From NCBI RefSeq assembly GCF_003060885.1, contig NZ_QAIG01000006.1:1-53238 (forward strand): a DNA stretch of 53,238 nucleotides. Reading direction: 5' to 3'. Below, in pieces: positions 39,612 through 48,590 of the stretch (position 1 is its first letter; every line of letters starts with the position of its first letter). The translations under genes were made by a program, and so were the position numbers. This DNA is from Pseudomonas sp. HMWF032. Its GTDB lineage: Bacteria; Pseudomonadota; Gammaproteobacteria; Pseudomonadales; Pseudomonadaceae. The notes beneath the pieces are model-generated. The model was given only the letters and a program-made list of their open reading frames with translations, was not told where the DNA came from and searched no databases.

Positions 39612-40217
39612 TTAGCGCGGCGGCACACCGCTGTGAAAGCGAAACTCGGTGTCCGGCGACTCGATCAGTTCACGCTCCACCGCCCTCACCCGTTCAATCG
39701 CCTGATCAACATCACGGGCATCGCCGTATTGGTAAGCCAGCTTCAGATAATTTTGAAAATGCCGCGCTTCGCTTTTCAGCAAACCGAAGTAGAACTTACC
39801 CAACTCTTCATCCAGATGCGGCACCAGAGCCTCGAAACGCTCGCAGCTACGCGCCTCGATAAACGCACCGACCACCAGGGTATCCACCAGCTTATGCGGC
39901 TCGTGGGTGCGCACCACTTTGCGCAGCCCCGAGGCGTAACGGGCCGCCGACACCGGACGCAGGCCGATCTTGCGGCGCTTCATGATGCGCAACACCTGCT
40001 CGTGATGCACCAGCTCCTCACGGGCCAGGCGCGACATGGCGTTGAGCAGGTCAGCATAGGTGCTGTACTTGGCCATTAAACTCAACGCCGTGCTGGCGGC
40101 CTTGAACTCGCAGTTCTTGTGGTCAATCAGCAGCGTCTGCTGATCAGCCAAGGCGGCGGTGATCCAGGCATCCGGCGTGCGGCAACCGAGAAATTCGTGA
40201 ATCTCCGGTAAGTTCAT
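39612..40217 (-). CDS. miaE: tRNA-(ms2io6A)-hydroxylase MiaE
   Basis: Diiron monooxygenase that hydroxylates the isopentenyl chain of ms2i6A at position 37 of tRNA. The 201-residue protein shows the ferritin-like iron ligands in REELVHHEQV, IEARSCERFE and SEARHFQNYLK. The ATG at 40217 is chosen; an in-frame TTG eight codons upstream is less likely. It is divergent from the universal stress gene. No miaA or miaB lies in the window. Confidence 0.94.
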   Translation of the reverse strand: MNLPEIHEFLGCRTPDAWITAALADQQTLLIDHKNCEFKAASTALSLMAKYSTYADLLNAMSRLAREELVHHEQVLRIMKRRKIGLRPVSAARYASGLRKVVRTHEPHKLVDTLVVGAFIEARSCERFEALVPHLDEELGKFYFGLLKSEARHFQNYLKLAYQYGDARDVDQAIERVRAVERELIESPDTEFRFHSGVPPR

Positions 40218-40381
40218 GACGGGACACCCACTACCGGACAAAGCGCGGCCTGAAGTGCAAAACAGCGTAGCAATTCGTCGATTTCGGCTAACAGATACAT
40301 AAATTCACAAAAATGGGCGGGCTTGAGTGGTGCGGCTAATAGGCGAGCATTATACGAATGAGCGCGCCAACAGCCACTGGA

Positions 40382-40395
40382 TTGACATTGGTCAA
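40382..40395. promoter_or_regulatory. Anr/FNR-type box upstream of the stress protein
   Basis: TTGAC-ATTG-GTCAA, a perfect 5-4-5 palindrome matching TTGAT-N4-ATCAA apart from one symmetric base. Its centre is about 41.5 bases before the predicted start. Confidence 0.65.
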
Positions 40396-40418
40396 GCACA
40401 GGGCAACTGACGGCGATC

Positions 40419-40424
40419 TATAGT
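40419..40424 (+). promoter_or_regulatory. -10 element of the stress-protein promoter
   Basis: TATAGT matches TATAAT at 5 of 6 positions and sits at the spacing expected for a class II Anr-activated promoter. Confidence 0.55.
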
Positions 40425-40460
40425 GATAAGCAGTTCAACTGATTGCACATGGAGATGATC

Positions 40461-41324
40461 ATGCAAGCTATACGCAGCATCCTGGTGGTAATGGAGCCCA
40501 ATCACGCCGAAGACTTGGCGCTCAAACGCGCCAAGCTAATTGCCGGGGTGACGCAGTCGCACCTGCACTTACTGGTGTGCGACAAGAAGAGTGATCACAG
40601 CGGCTACCTGCGCGATCTCACTGGTCTGCTCAATAGCGAAGGGTTCAGCGCCTCCGGTCAACAGGCCTGGCATGAAAACCCGCACCAGACCATCGTCAAC
40701 GTGCAGCAAGCTGAGGGCTGCGGCCTGGTGATCAAGCAGCACTTCCCCGACAACCCGCTGAAAAAGGCCCTACTGACGCCGGATGACTGGAAACTGCTGC
40801 GATACTGCCCAGCCCCGGTGCTGATGGTGAAAACCGATAAACCCTGGGCCGGTAGCGTGATTCTGGCGGCGGTCGATGTTGGCAATGCCGATGGCGAACA
40901 CCGCACCTTGCACACCAGCATTGTCAGCCATGGTTTCGACATCGCTGCCCTGGCCAAAGCCGAACTGCATGTGATCAGCGCACACCCGGCGCCCATGCTC
41001 TCGGCAGCCGACCCGACCTTCCAGCTGCGGGAGACCATCGAAGCGCGCTACCGCGAGCAATGCAAGGCCTTCCAGGCCGAATACGAGATCAGCGATGAGC
41101 GCCTGCATGTCGCCGAAGGCCCGGCCGATGTACTGATCCCGCACACCGCTCGCGAACTCAATGCGGGGGTCACCGTGATTGGCACCGTGGCACGAACCGG
41201 GCTGTCCGGTGCACTGATCGGCAACACGGCCGAGGTGATTCTCGATTCACTGGAGAGTGACATCCTGGTGCTCAAGCCAGACGACATCATTGCTCATCTG
41301 GAAGACCTGGTCGCCCAACGCTAA
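40461..41324 (+). CDS. Tandem universal stress protein (UspE-like)
   Basis: A 287-residue cytoplasmic protein of two Usp domains. The first (about 1-135) is degenerate; the second (about 140-280) keeps the nucleotide-binding end GTVARTGLSGALIGNTAEVIL (G2xG9xG-S/T-like). The ATG at 40461 follows GGAG at 40452-40455, which excludes earlier in-frame starts. Pseudomonas Usp proteins of this size aid survival without oxygen and are typically Anr targets, and the upstream site agrees. Confidence 0.88.
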   Translation: MQAIRSILVVMEPNHAEDLALKRAKLIAGVTQSHLHLLVCDKKSDHSGYLRDLTGLLNSEGFSASGQQAWHENPHQTIVNVQQAEGCGLVIKQHFPDNPLKKALLTPDDWKLLRYCPAPVLMVKTDKPWAGSVILAAVDVGNADGEHRTLHTSIVSHGFDIAALAKAELHVISAHPAPMLSAADPTFQLRETIEARYREQCKAFQAEYEISDERLHVAEGPADVLIPHTARELNAGVTVIGTVARTGLSGALIGNTAEVILDSLESDILVLKPDDIIAHLEDLVAQR

Positions 41325-41338
41325 GGCCGCCCAGCAAC

Positions 41339-41366
41339 GGAAAAGCCGCCCATCGGCGGCTTTTCC
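41339..41366. terminator. Terminator between the stress protein and the DUF1289 gene
   Basis: GGAAAAGCCGCC / GGCGGCTTTTCC with a 4-base loop. Runs of A and T within the stem allow both directions. Confidence 0.88.
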
Positions 41367-41380
41367 GTATTACCAGCGGT

Positions 41381-41857
41381 TCATATCCGGGCTTGCAGGC
41401 CCTCACTGAGAAAACGCGGCGCGATGTAGCGCTCGTAATGCGCCTCGGAAAGCAGAAAGAATTCGCGGTCAATGGCATCACGCAACTCTGGTAAGGCCCA
41501 GTCACGAAACTCAGGTAGCAACACCATGCCGTAGGCTTCCAGCTGACTGATCACCCGTGCGCCGCGGGCAATCAACTGATAGGCCCAGCAATAAGGCGAT
41601 TGTTGCGCTACAAAGCGAATCTGCCGCTGCTCCAACTGAGCGCGCAAGCACAGCGGGTCAAAAACCTCGACTTTGGCGGTCATAACCTGCACCAGCAACA
41701 CTTCCAAACGCATCCAGACTGCGTGCTTTTCTTCGTCGTTATAACCGTTCCAGTGCGTTACCTCATGGTGAAAGCGCTTGCAGCCACGGCAGACCAGATC
41801 ACCGTACACAGTGGAACACAGGCCTACACAAGGGGTTTTGATACGCTGATTGGACAT
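41381..41857 (-). CDS. DUF1289 family protein
   Basis: A 158-residue protein with the DUF1289 cysteine motif at its N terminus (TPCVGLCSTVYGDLVCRGCKRF, four Cys: C-x3-C-x8-C-x2-C), followed by W near WNGYNDEEKHAVW. The C-terminal two thirds are helical and conserved in Pseudomonas. A metal or Fe-S centre is likely; the function is unknown. The ATG at 41857 is used. Divergent from acnB. Confidence 0.85.
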   Translation of the reverse strand: MSNQRIKTPCVGLCSTVYGDLVCRGCKRFHHEVTHWNGYNDEEKHAVWMRLEVLLVQVMTAKVEVFDPLCLRAQLEQRQIRFVAQQSPYCWAYQLIARGARVISQLEAYGMVLLPEFRDWALPELRDAIDREFFLLSEAHYERYIAPRFLSEGLQARI

Positions 41858-41945
41858 AACGGCAGGTACGGTGGCTGGCAAAACAGGCTGGCATCTTAGC
41901 CCTTTGTCTAAAGCAGATCACCCCCAGATAAGCGGGGGCTTTGGC

Positions 41946-41974
41946 TTAACTTTATGAAAGCTTTCCAGTAGAAT
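41946..41974 (+). promoter_or_regulatory. Candidate sigma-70 promoter of acnB
   Basis: TTAACT (41946-41951), 17-base spacer, TAGAAT (41969-41974). It predicts RNA from about 41981, hence a leader of about 284 nt. Confidence 0.5.
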
Positions 41975-41980
41975 CGGCCG

Positions 41981-42264
41981 GCCTTTTAGAGGCAGCAACG
42001 TCCGTTGGAAGCTGTTTTCAAAGCGTCACGAGCACAGTCAATCCTGCAGGTTCGATGTTGGTGCCGACCCTTGAGCCACCCTTCAAGCGTCTGCACCAGC
42101 CCTCATCAAGCCCGTCCTGCCGGCGTAAAACTTTGAAAACAGCTTCTGCAAGAAAACAGCGCAACCTCGGCTGAGCGGCCCATAAAGCCACAAAGCGCCT
42201 GGTTCGATGTTTTCTGGATCGCGTCCCGGACAACCCTTTGGGACCACTGATGAGGGTAATAACT
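41981..42264 (+). other. Structured 5' leader of acnB
   Basis: It contains a perfect 16-bp inverted repeat, GAAGCTGTTTTCAAAG (42008-42023) with CTTTGAAAACAGCTTC (42131-42146), enclosing 107 bases, and an 11-bp direct repeat GGTTCGATGTT (42049-42059 and 42201-42211). No open frame with family resemblance was seen. It could be a long-range paired RNA leader or a small mobile repeat. Confidence 0.5.
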
Positions 42265-44874
42265 GTGCTTGAAGCCTATCGCAAACATGTAGCAGAGCGT
42301 GCCGCTCAGGGTATCGTGCCCCAGCCGCTGAACGCCGAACAAACCGCAGGCCTGATCGAGCTGCTGAAAAACCCGCCGACTGGCGAAGAAGCCTTTCTGC
42401 TCGACCTGATCACCAACCGCGTGCCGCCAGGCGTCGACGAAGCCGCCTACGTCAAGGCCGGTTTCCTCTCTGCCATTGCCAAAGGCGAAGCCACTTCCCC
42501 ACTGATCAGCAAGCAACACGCTGTTGAATTGCTGGGCACCATGCAAGGCGGTTACAACATCGCCACATTGGTCAGCCTGCTGGATGACAGCGAACTGGCT
42601 GCCGTGACTGCCGAACAACTTAAGCACACCCTGCTGATGTTCGACGCCTTCCACGACGTTGCGGAAAAAGCCAAGAACGGCAACGTTCACGCCAAAGGCG
42701 TTCTGCAATCCTGGGCTGACGGCGAGTGGTTCAAGAACCGCCCGACCCTGGCCGACAAGATCAGCCTGCGCGTGTTCAAGGTTACTGGCGAAACCAACAC
42801 CGACGACCTGTCGCCTGCTCCAGACGCCTGGTCGCGTCCGGACATCCCGCTGCACGCCCTGGCCATGCTGAAAATGGCTCGTGACGGCATCGTGCCTGAT
42901 GCACAAGGCGCCATCGGTCCGATGAAACAGATCGAAGAAATGCGCGGCCAAGGCTTCCCGATCGCCTACGTCGGTGACGTGGTCGGTACCGGTTCCTCGC
43001 GTAAATCCGCCACCAACTCGGTGCTGTGGTTCTTCGGCGACGACATCCCCTACGTGCCAAACAAGCGCGCGGGCGGTTTCTGCTTCGGCAGCAAGATCGC
43101 GCCGATCTTCTACAACACCATGGAAGACGCCGGCGCTCTGCCAATCGAGTTTGACGTTTCCAATATGCACATGGGCGACGTCATCGACCTCTATCCACAT
43201 GCGGGCAAAGTCTGCAAACACGGCACCGACGAAGTACTGACCACCTTCGAAATGAAGACCCCAGTACTGCTCGACGAAGTCCGCGCTGGCGGCCGTATTC
43301 CGCTGATCATCGGTCGCGGTCTGACCGAGAAAGCCCGTGCCGAGCTGGGCCTGGGCCCAACCGACCTGTTCAAGCTGCCTGAGCCACCGGCTGCCAGCAC
43401 CAAGGGTTTCACCCTGGCGCAGAAGATGGTCGGCAAGGCCTGCGGTCTGCCGGAAGGCAAAGGCGTACGTCCGGGCACCTACTGCGAACCGAAGATGACC
43501 ACCGTCGGCTCCCAGGACACCACTGGCCCGATGACCCGCGACGAGCTGAAAGACCTGGCCTGCCTGGGCTTCTCCGCTGACCTGGTGATGCAGTCCTTCT
43601 GCCACACTGCGGCCTATCCGAAGCCAATCGACGTGACCACCCACCACACCCTGCCGGATTTCATCCGCACCCGTGGCGGCGTGTCCCTGCGTCCTGGCGA
43701 CGGCATCATCCACAGCTGGCTGAACCGCATGCTGCTGCCGGATACCGTCGGTACCGGTGGTGACTCGCACACCCGTTTCCCGATCGGCATCTCCTTCCCG
43801 GCCGGTTCCGGTCTGGTTGCCTTCGCCGCAGCTACTGGCGTAATGCCGCTGGACATGCCGGAGTCGGTACTGGTGCGTTTCAAGGGCAAACTGCAACCGG
43901 GCATCACCCTGCGTGACCTGGTGCATGCCATCCCTTACGTGGCCATCCAGAAAGGCCTGCTGACCGTCGAGAAGAAAGGCAAGAAGAACATCTTCTCCGG
44001 CCGCATCCTCGAGATCGAAGGCCTGGACGAGCTGACCGTTGAGCAAGCGTTCGAGCTGTCCGACGCCTCTGCCGAACGTTCCGCTGCCGGTTGCACCATC
44101 AAACTGCCGGAAAAGGCGATTGCCGAGTACCTGCGTTCGAACATCACCCTGCTGCGCTGGATGATCAGCGAAGGCTACGGCGATGCGCGCACCATGGAAC
44201 GTCGCGCCCAAGCGATGGAAGCCTGGTTGGCCGATCCGAAGCTGATGGAAGCCGACAAGGACGCCGAGTACGCCGAAGTCATCGAAATCGACCTGGCCGA
44301 CATCAACGAGCCCGTGCTCTGCGCACCGAACGACCCGGATGACGCCCGCCTGCTCTCGACCGTTCAGGGCGAGAAGATCGACGAAGTGTTTATCGGTTCG
44401 TGCATGACCAACATCGGTCACTTCCGCGCTGCCGGCAAGCTGCTGGATCAGGTCAAAGGGCAGCTGCCAACGCGTCTGTGGCTGTCGCCGCCGACCAAAA
44501 TGGACGCTCATCAGTTAACCGAGGAAGGCTACTACGGCATTTACGGCAAGGCTGGCGCGCGCATGGAAATGCCGGGCTGCTCGCTGTGCATGGGTAACCA
44601 GGCACGCGTTGAGCCGAACTCGACCGTCGTCTCGACCTCGACCCGTAACTTCCCGAACCGCCTGGGTGACGGCGCCAACGTGTACCTGGCTTCTGCCGAA
44701 CTGGCAGCAGTCGCATCGATTCTCGGCAAACTGCCGACGGTCGAGGAGTACATGGCGTACGCGAAGAACATCGACAGCATGGCTGCCGACGTTTACCGCT
44801 ACCTGAGCTTCGATCAGATCGCTGAGTTCCGCGAAGCAGCGGCAAACGCCAAGATCCCTGCTGTTCAGGTCTAA
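42265..44874 (+). CDS. acnB: Aconitate hydratase B / 2-methylisocitrate dehydratase
   Basis: A [4Fe-4S] enzyme interconverting citrate and isocitrate; it feeds both icd and aceA of this window. The 869-residue protein has the AcnB order: HEAT-like N domain, swivel domain ([20 protein letters not shown]), then the catalytic domains. Cluster ligands are Cys713 ([10 protein letters not shown]), Cys772 and Cys775 (CSLCMGNQ). The start is a GTG at 42265 with GAGGG eight bases before it; this gives [14 protein letters not shown], matching E. coli [15 protein letters not shown]. coli AcnB also binds its own mRNA when iron is short. Confidence 0.97.
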   Translation: MLEAYRKHVAERAAQGIVPQPLNAEQTAGLIELLKNPPTGEEAFLLDLITNRVPPGVDEAAYVKAGFLSAIAKGEATSPLISKQHAVELLGTMQGGYNIATLVSLLDDSELAAVTAEQLKHTLLMFDAFHDVAEKAKNGNVHAKGVLQSWADGEWFKNRPTLADKISLRVFKVTGETNTDDLSPAPDAWSRPDIPLHALAMLKMARDGIVPDAQGAIGPMKQIEEMRGQGFPIAYVGDVVGTGSSRKSATNSVLWFFGDDIPYVPNKRAGGFCFGSKIAPIFYNTMEDAGALPIEFDVSNMHMGDVIDLYPHAGKVCKHGTDEVLTTFEMKTPVLLDEVRAGGRIPLIIGRGLTEKARAELGLGPTDLFKLPEPPAASTKGFTLAQKMVGKACGLPEGKGVRPGTYCEPKMTTVGSQDTTGPMTRDELKDLACLGFSADLVMQSFCHTAAYPKPIDVTTHHTLPDFIRTRGGVSLRPGDGIIHSWLNRMLLPDTVGTGGDSHTRFPIGISFPAGSGLVAFAAATGVMPLDMPESVLVRFKGKLQPGITLRDLVHAIPYVAIQKGLLTVEKKGKKNIFSGRILEIEGLDELTVEQAFELSDASAERSAAGCTIKLPEKAIAEYLRSNITLLRWMISEGYGDARTMERRAQAMEAWLADPKLMEADKDAEYAEVIEIDLADINEPVLCAPNDPDDARLLSTVQGEKIDEVFIGSCMTNIGHFRAAGKLLDQVKGQLPTRLWLSPPTKMDAHQLTEEGYYGIYGKAGARMEMPGCSLCMGNQARVEPNSTVVSTSTRNFPNRLGDGANVYLASAELAAVASILGKLPTVEEYMAYAKNIDSMAADVYRYLSFDQIAEFREAAANAKIPAVQV

Positions 44875-44889
44875 GCGTTAGCTGAAATG

Positions 44890-44918
44890 AAAAAGCCCCG
44901 CCTTGTGCGGGGCTTTTT
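44890..44918 (+). terminator. Intrinsic terminator after acnB
   Basis: AAAAAGCCCCGC / GCGGGGCTTTTT with a 5-base loop. Confidence 0.92.
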
Positions 44919-45007
44919 CTTTATGCCTGCCTTGCGCAACAAAAGCCAGCAGCTACTTTCTGACATGGGGGGTGTAATAACGCACCACAGACCATAAGGA
45001 GTTATTT

Positions 45008-45217
45008 ATGAAGCACTGGATCATTGTTGCACTCTGCATGTCCTGTCTTGCCGGCTGCAGCAGCGAATACATCATCAGCACCACCGACGGCCAGATGCTC
45101 ACCAGTGACGGTAAACCGCGCCTGGATAAAGGGACCGGGATGCTCGAGTTTACTGACAGTGAAGGCCGCAAACAGCAGATTCCGCAAAGCTCGGTCAAGC
45201 AGATGCTGGAACGCTGA
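45008..45217 (+). CDS. YgdI/YgdR-type small lipoprotein
   Basis: A 69-residue lipoprotein with signal MKHWIIVALCMSCLAGC (lipobox LAGC) and a DUF903-type SH3-like mature part (YIISTTDGQMLTSDGKPRLD, then IPQSSVKQMLE). AAGGAG lies nine bases before the ATG. The function is unknown across the family. It is monocistronic, closed by a strong hairpin. Confidence 0.88.
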   Translation: MKHWIIVALCMSCLAGCSSEYIISTTDGQMLTSDGKPRLDKGTGMLEFTDSEGRKQQIPQSSVKQMLER

Positions 45218-45228
45218 GTTACTTCGCA

Positions 45229-45262
45229 TACAACAAACCCCGCCACGGCGGGGTTTGTTGTA
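45229..45262. terminator. Terminator after the small lipoprotein
   Basis: A 16-bp perfect stem, TACAACAAACCCCGCC with its mirror, and a 2-base loop. Confidence 0.88.
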
Positions 45263-45274
45263 TCTAGGGCTAAG

Positions 45275-45290
45275 TGGCATATGCATTGCT
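45275..45290 (+). promoter_or_regulatory. Sigma-54 promoter of nasST
   Basis: TGGCAT-ATGCA-TTGCT fits TGGCAC-N5-TTGCW with exact GG-N10-GC spacing. Predicted start near 45301. It fits nitrogen control by NtrC; an NtrC site was not identified with confidence. Confidence 0.75.
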
Positions 45291-45305
45291 AAGCATCAAC
45301 CAGCC

Positions 45306-45344
45306 TTTCCAACGGCGGAAACGCTTCAACAAGACAACGGTGTC
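45306..45344 (+). ncRNA. ANTAR-type dual-hexaloop motif in the nasST leader
   Basis: Hairpin 1: TTTCC [AACGGC] GGAAA (45306-45321). Hairpin 2: GAC [AACGGT] GTC (45333-45344). Both loops have six bases with A at 1 and G at 4, and the linker is 11 bases, as in known ANTAR targets. Hairpin 2 has only three clear base pairs and overlaps the terminator arm. Confidence 0.65.
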
Positions 45345-45388
45345 GTATCACTCGTAAGCGAGGGCCGCGAGTGGCACGGCACCTTTCT
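45339..45388 (+). terminator. Terminator-like hairpin in the nasST leader
   Basis: Arm GGTGTCGTATCACTCG (45339-45354) pairs with CGAGTGGCACGGCACC (45368-45383) with one mismatch and two G-T pairs, then TTTCT. It shares bases with hexaloop hairpin 2, so the two cannot coexist. The short T run makes strong termination uncertain. Confidence 0.5.
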
Positions 45389-45409
45389 GTGTGGGCCCAG
45401 GAAAGCACC

Positions 45410-46606
45410 ATGAATGAGCACCTGATCAGCTGCAGCGATACACCGGAAAAGCCCGTGTTGAATATTGGCTTCATGGCCCTGAGCGATTCGGCATCGGTGA
45501 TTGTCGCCGCAACGCAGGGCTTTGCCGAAAAATATGGCCTGACCCTAAACCTGAAGCGGCAGCGTTCATGGGCAGGCTTGCGCGATAAACTGCTGAGCGG
45601 TGAACTGGACGCTGCCCACAGTCTCTACGGCTTGATCTATGGCGTACAACTGGGTCTGGGCGGCGCCCCTGCCACCGACATGGCTGTACTCATGGGGCTG
45701 AACCAGAACGGCCAGAGCATCAACCTGTCGCAGCCCCTGCAGGCCACCGGCGTGACCAGCGGTGAGGCACTGAACCAGTATGTGCACCAGCATGCCGCAC
45801 GCCTGACCTTCGCCCAGACCTTCCCTACCGGCACCCATGCTATGTGGCTGTATTTCTGGCTCGCCAGCCAGGGCATTCATCCATTGCGCGATGTCGACAG
45901 CGTGGTCGTGCCGCCGCCGCAGATGATCGAACACCTCAAGGCCCAACGCATCGACGGTTTCTGTGTTGGCGAACCCTGGACTGCCAAAGCAGTGGAAGAA
46001 AACCTCGGCTGCACCCTGACCACTATCCAGGCGATCTGGCCCAATCACCCGGAGAAAGTGCTGGGCTGTACCCGTGCCTTTGTCCGCCAGCACCCCAACA
46101 GCGCCCGCGCCCTGATCATGGCCGTGCTGGAAGCCAGTCGGTTTATCGATGAGAGCGAGGAAAACCAGTGCAGCACCGCCCAGTTACTCAGCGGTCAGGA
46201 TTATGTAGACGCACCGCTGTCGGCCATTCAACCGCGTTTTCTCGGCCACTATCAGGACGGTCTCGGCCATGCCTGGTTGGACGCTCATCCACTGCGCTTC
46301 CATGGTCAGGGCGCGGTGAACATGCCTTATCTATCAGACGCCATGTGGTTTATGACCCAGTTCCGCCGCTGGGGTCTGCTGCGTAATGACCCGGACTACC
46401 TGGCTATCGCCCGTCAGGTGCAACAACTCGATCTCTACCAGCAGGCCGCCAGCACCCTCGGCATCGCCGTACCGGCGTCCATGCGCAGCAGCCAGTTGCT
46501 GGATGGCCCGATCTGGGACGGCACTGACCCGGTCGGCTATGCCCGCAGCTTTGCACTGCATGCACGGGTTGATGTGCCCACTGACGCGCTGCAGGAGAGC
46601 TGCTGA
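45410..46606 (+). CDS. nasS: Nitrate/nitrite sensor NasS (NrtA-like, cytoplasmic)
   Basis: A 398-residue paralogue of the nitrate-binding protein NrtA with no signal peptide, so it stays in the cytoplasm. Known NasS proteins bind NasT and hold it inactive until nitrate or nitrite binds. Shared blocks with the nrtA product of this window include LNIGFMALSDSASVIVAATQGF, LMGLNQNGQ, LTFAQTFPTGTHAMWLYFWLAS, VVPPPQM, DGFCVGEPW and MPYLSDAMWFMTQFRRWGLL. The ATG at 45410 follows AGGAAA. One base separates its stop from nasT. Preceded by a sigma-54 promoter and an ANTAR-type leader. Confidence 0.93.
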   Translation: MNEHLISCSDTPEKPVLNIGFMALSDSASVIVAATQGFAEKYGLTLNLKRQRSWAGLRDKLLSGELDAAHSLYGLIYGVQLGLGGAPATDMAVLMGLNQNGQSINLSQPLQATGVTSGEALNQYVHQHAARLTFAQTFPTGTHAMWLYFWLASQGIHPLRDVDSVVVPPPQMIEHLKAQRIDGFCVGEPWTAKAVEENLGCTLTTIQAIWPNHPEKVLGCTRAFVRQHPNSARALIMAVLEASRFIDESEENQCSTAQLLSGQDYVDAPLSAIQPRFLGHYQDGLGHAWLDAHPLRFHGQGAVNMPYLSDAMWFMTQFRRWGLLRNDPDYLAIARQVQQLDLYQQAASTLGIAVPASMRSSQLLDGPIWDGTDPVGYARSFALHARVDVPTDALQESC

Positions 46607-46607
46607 G

Positions 46608-47186
46608 ATGCTGCGTATCATGCTGATTAACGACACGGCGAAGAAAGTTGGCCGTCTGAAAACAGCATTGACCGAAGCAGGCTTCGAGGTCATCGATGAA
46701 TCTGGTCTGACCATCGATCTGCCGGAGCGGGTCGAGGCAGCACGCCCTGACGTGATCCTGATCGATACCGAATCACCGAGCCGCGATGTCATGGAGCAGG
46801 TGGTGCTGGTCAGCCGCGACCAGCCGCGCACCATTGTCATGTTCACCGACGAGCATGACCCCGGCGTGATGCGCCAGGCGATTCAGAGCGGCGTCAGCGC
46901 CTATATCGTCGAGGGCATCCATGCCCAGCGCCTGCAGCCGATTCTCGACGTGGCCATGGCCCGTTTCGAGAGCGACCAGGCGTTGCGTGCACAACTGCAG
47001 GCACGCGATGCCCAGCTGGCCGAACGCAAGCGCATTGAAGTGGCCAAGGGCCTGTTGATGAAGATGAAAAGCTGCGACGAGGAACAGGCCTACACACTGA
47101 TGCGTCGCCAGGCCATGAGCCGCCAGCAGAAGCTGGTGCAGGTGGCTGAACAGATCATCGCCATGCACGACATGCTCGGCAGCTGA
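46608..47186 (+). CDS. nasT: ANTAR-domain antiterminator NasT
   Basis: A 192-residue response-regulator-like protein. An N-terminal receiver-type domain (MLRIMLINDTAKKVGRLKTAL; DVILIDTES) is followed by a coiled linker and a C-terminal ANTAR RNA-binding domain (ERKRIEVAKGLLMKMKSCDE, EQAYTLMRRQAMSRQQKLVQ, VAEQII). Once freed from NasS, NasT binds dual-hexaloop RNA and prevents termination in nitrate-assimilation leaders. The ATG at 46608 has GGAG upstream. Two suitable RNA targets are in this window, before nasS and before nrtA. Confidence 0.95.
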   Translation: MLRIMLINDTAKKVGRLKTALTEAGFEVIDESGLTIDLPERVEAARPDVILIDTESPSRDVMEQVVLVSRDQPRTIVMFTDEHDPGVMRQAIQSGVSAYIVEGIHAQRLQPILDVAMARFESDQALRAQLQARDAQLAERKRIEVAKGLLMKMKSCDEEQAYTLMRRQAMSRQQKLVQVAEQIIAMHDMLGS

Positions 47187-47323
47187 GTTCGACCACTGTT
47201 ATGCCGTGCTGACGCCTGGCTGTGCTGGACATAAAAGCAGCGCGGCGCTTATCTTCGCGCCTGGCCAGCACACTGGCCAACGTCGCTCGGACGGTTCCGG
47301 GCGCTTACGTCTCCGAGGAAAGC

Positions 47324-48550
47324 ATGGCTGACCAAGCTTCGCGCCGCTTTGCGCGCATTGATCGACTCCCCCCCTACGTGTTCAATATCACCGCTGAACT
47401 GAAGATGGCCGCGCGCCGCCGTGGCGAAGACATCATCGACTTCAGCATGGGTAACCCGGACGGTGCCACGCCGCCGCATATCGTCGAAAAACTGGTGCAG
47501 GTCGCCCAGCGTGAAGACACCCACGGCTACTCCACCTCACGCGGCATTCCGCGCCTGCGCCGCGCCATCTCGCGCTGGTACAAGGATCGCTACGACGTGG
47601 AGATCGACCCTGAAAGCGAGGCCATCGTTACCATTGGCTCCAAGGAAGGCCTGGCGCACCTGATGCTGGCGACCCTGGACCATGGCGACACCGTTCTGGT
47701 GCCCAACCCCAGCTACCCGATTCATATCTACGGCGCGGTCATCGCCGGTGCCCAGGTGCGTTCAGTGCCACTGATTCCCGGCGTGGATTTCTTCGCCGAG
47801 CTGGAGCGGGCAATTCGCGAGTCGATTCCCAAGCCGAAGATGATGATCCTCGGCTTCCCGTCCAATCCCACTGCACAGTGTGTGGAGCTGGATTTCTTCG
47901 AGCGTGTGGTGGCCCTGGCCAAGCAATATGACGTGCTGGTGATTCACGATCTGGCCTACGCCGATATCGTCTACGACGGCTGGAAAGCCCCGTCGATCAT
48001 GCAGGTGCCGGGTGCCAAGGACATTGCTGTGGAGTTCTTCACCTTGTCGAAGAGCTACAACATGGCCGGCTGGCGCATCGGCTTTATGGTCGGTAACCAG
48101 GAGCTGGTCAGCGCCCTGGCGCGGATTAAGAGCTACCACGACTACGGCACCTTCACCCCGCTGCAGGTGGCGGCGATTGCCGCGCTGGAAGGTGATCAGC
48201 AATGCGTGCGCGATATCGCCGAGCAATACCGCCAGCGCCGCAACCTGCTGGTCAAAGGCTTGCACGAGCTGGGCTGGATGGTCGAAAACCCGAAAGCCTC
48301 GATGTATGTCTGGGCGAAAATTCCTGAGCAGTACGCCCAGCTCGGTTCACTGGAATTCGCCAAGAAGCTGCTGCTGGAGGCCAAGGTCTGCGTCTCCCCG
48401 GGCATCGGCTTTGGCGATTACGGCGATGACCATGTGCGCTTTGCCTTGATCGAAAATCAGGACCGCATCCGTCAGGCGATTCGCGGGATCAAGGCGATGT
48501 TCCGCGCCGATGGCCTGATACCCGGCAAGAAGGCCAAGGCCGACGAGTAA
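47324..48550 (+). CDS. alaC: Glutamate-pyruvate aminotransferase AlaC
   Basis: A 408-residue class I/II PLP aminotransferase making alanine from pyruvate and glutamate. Landmarks are [46 protein letters not shown], the PLP lysine in [16 protein letters not shown], and the C-terminal Arg in [11 protein letters not shown]. The ATG at 47324 follows CGAGGAAAGC; a longer in-frame extension to 47222 is not supported. Its place between nasT and the nrt genes is probably an ordinary chromosomal neighbour, though alanine synthesis does draw on assimilated nitrogen. Confidence 0.92.
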   Translation: MADQASRRFARIDRLPPYVFNITAELKMAARRRGEDIIDFSMGNPDGATPPHIVEKLVQVAQREDTHGYSTSRGIPRLRRAISRWYKDRYDVEIDPESEAIVTIGSKEGLAHLMLATLDHGDTVLVPNPSYPIHIYGAVIAGAQVRSVPLIPGVDFFAELERAIRESIPKPKMMILGFPSNPTAQCVELDFFERVVALAKQYDVLVIHDLAYADIVYDGWKAPSIMQVPGAKDIAVEFFTLSKSYNMAGWRIGFMVGNQELVSALARIKSYHDYGTFTPLQVAAIAALEGDQQCVRDIAEQYRQRRNLLVKGLHELGWMVENPKASMYVWAKIPEQYAQLGSLEFAKKLLLEAKVCVSPGIGFGDYGDDHVRFALIENQDRIRQAIRGIKAMFRADGLIPGKKAKADE

Positions 48551-48559
48551 GCAGAAGAT

Positions 48560-48590
48560 AGAGGGCACCTTAGGGGGCCCTCTTTCGTTT
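48560..48590 (+). terminator. Hairpin after alaC, probable terminator
   Basis: AGAGGGC / GCCCTCT with a 10-base loop, followed by TTCGTTT. It also overlaps the end of the converging lipoprotein gene. Confidence 0.65.

Noticed and set aside
41921..41938. CCCCC / GGGGG hairpin before acnB as a terminator
   Set aside because: No plus-strand gene ends there and the T run is too short; it lies just ahead of the acnB promoter.
42106..44511. 801-codon open frame opposite acnB
   Set aside because: Antisense shadow of acnB with no conserved motifs; long antisense frames are common in GC-rich, highly biased genes.
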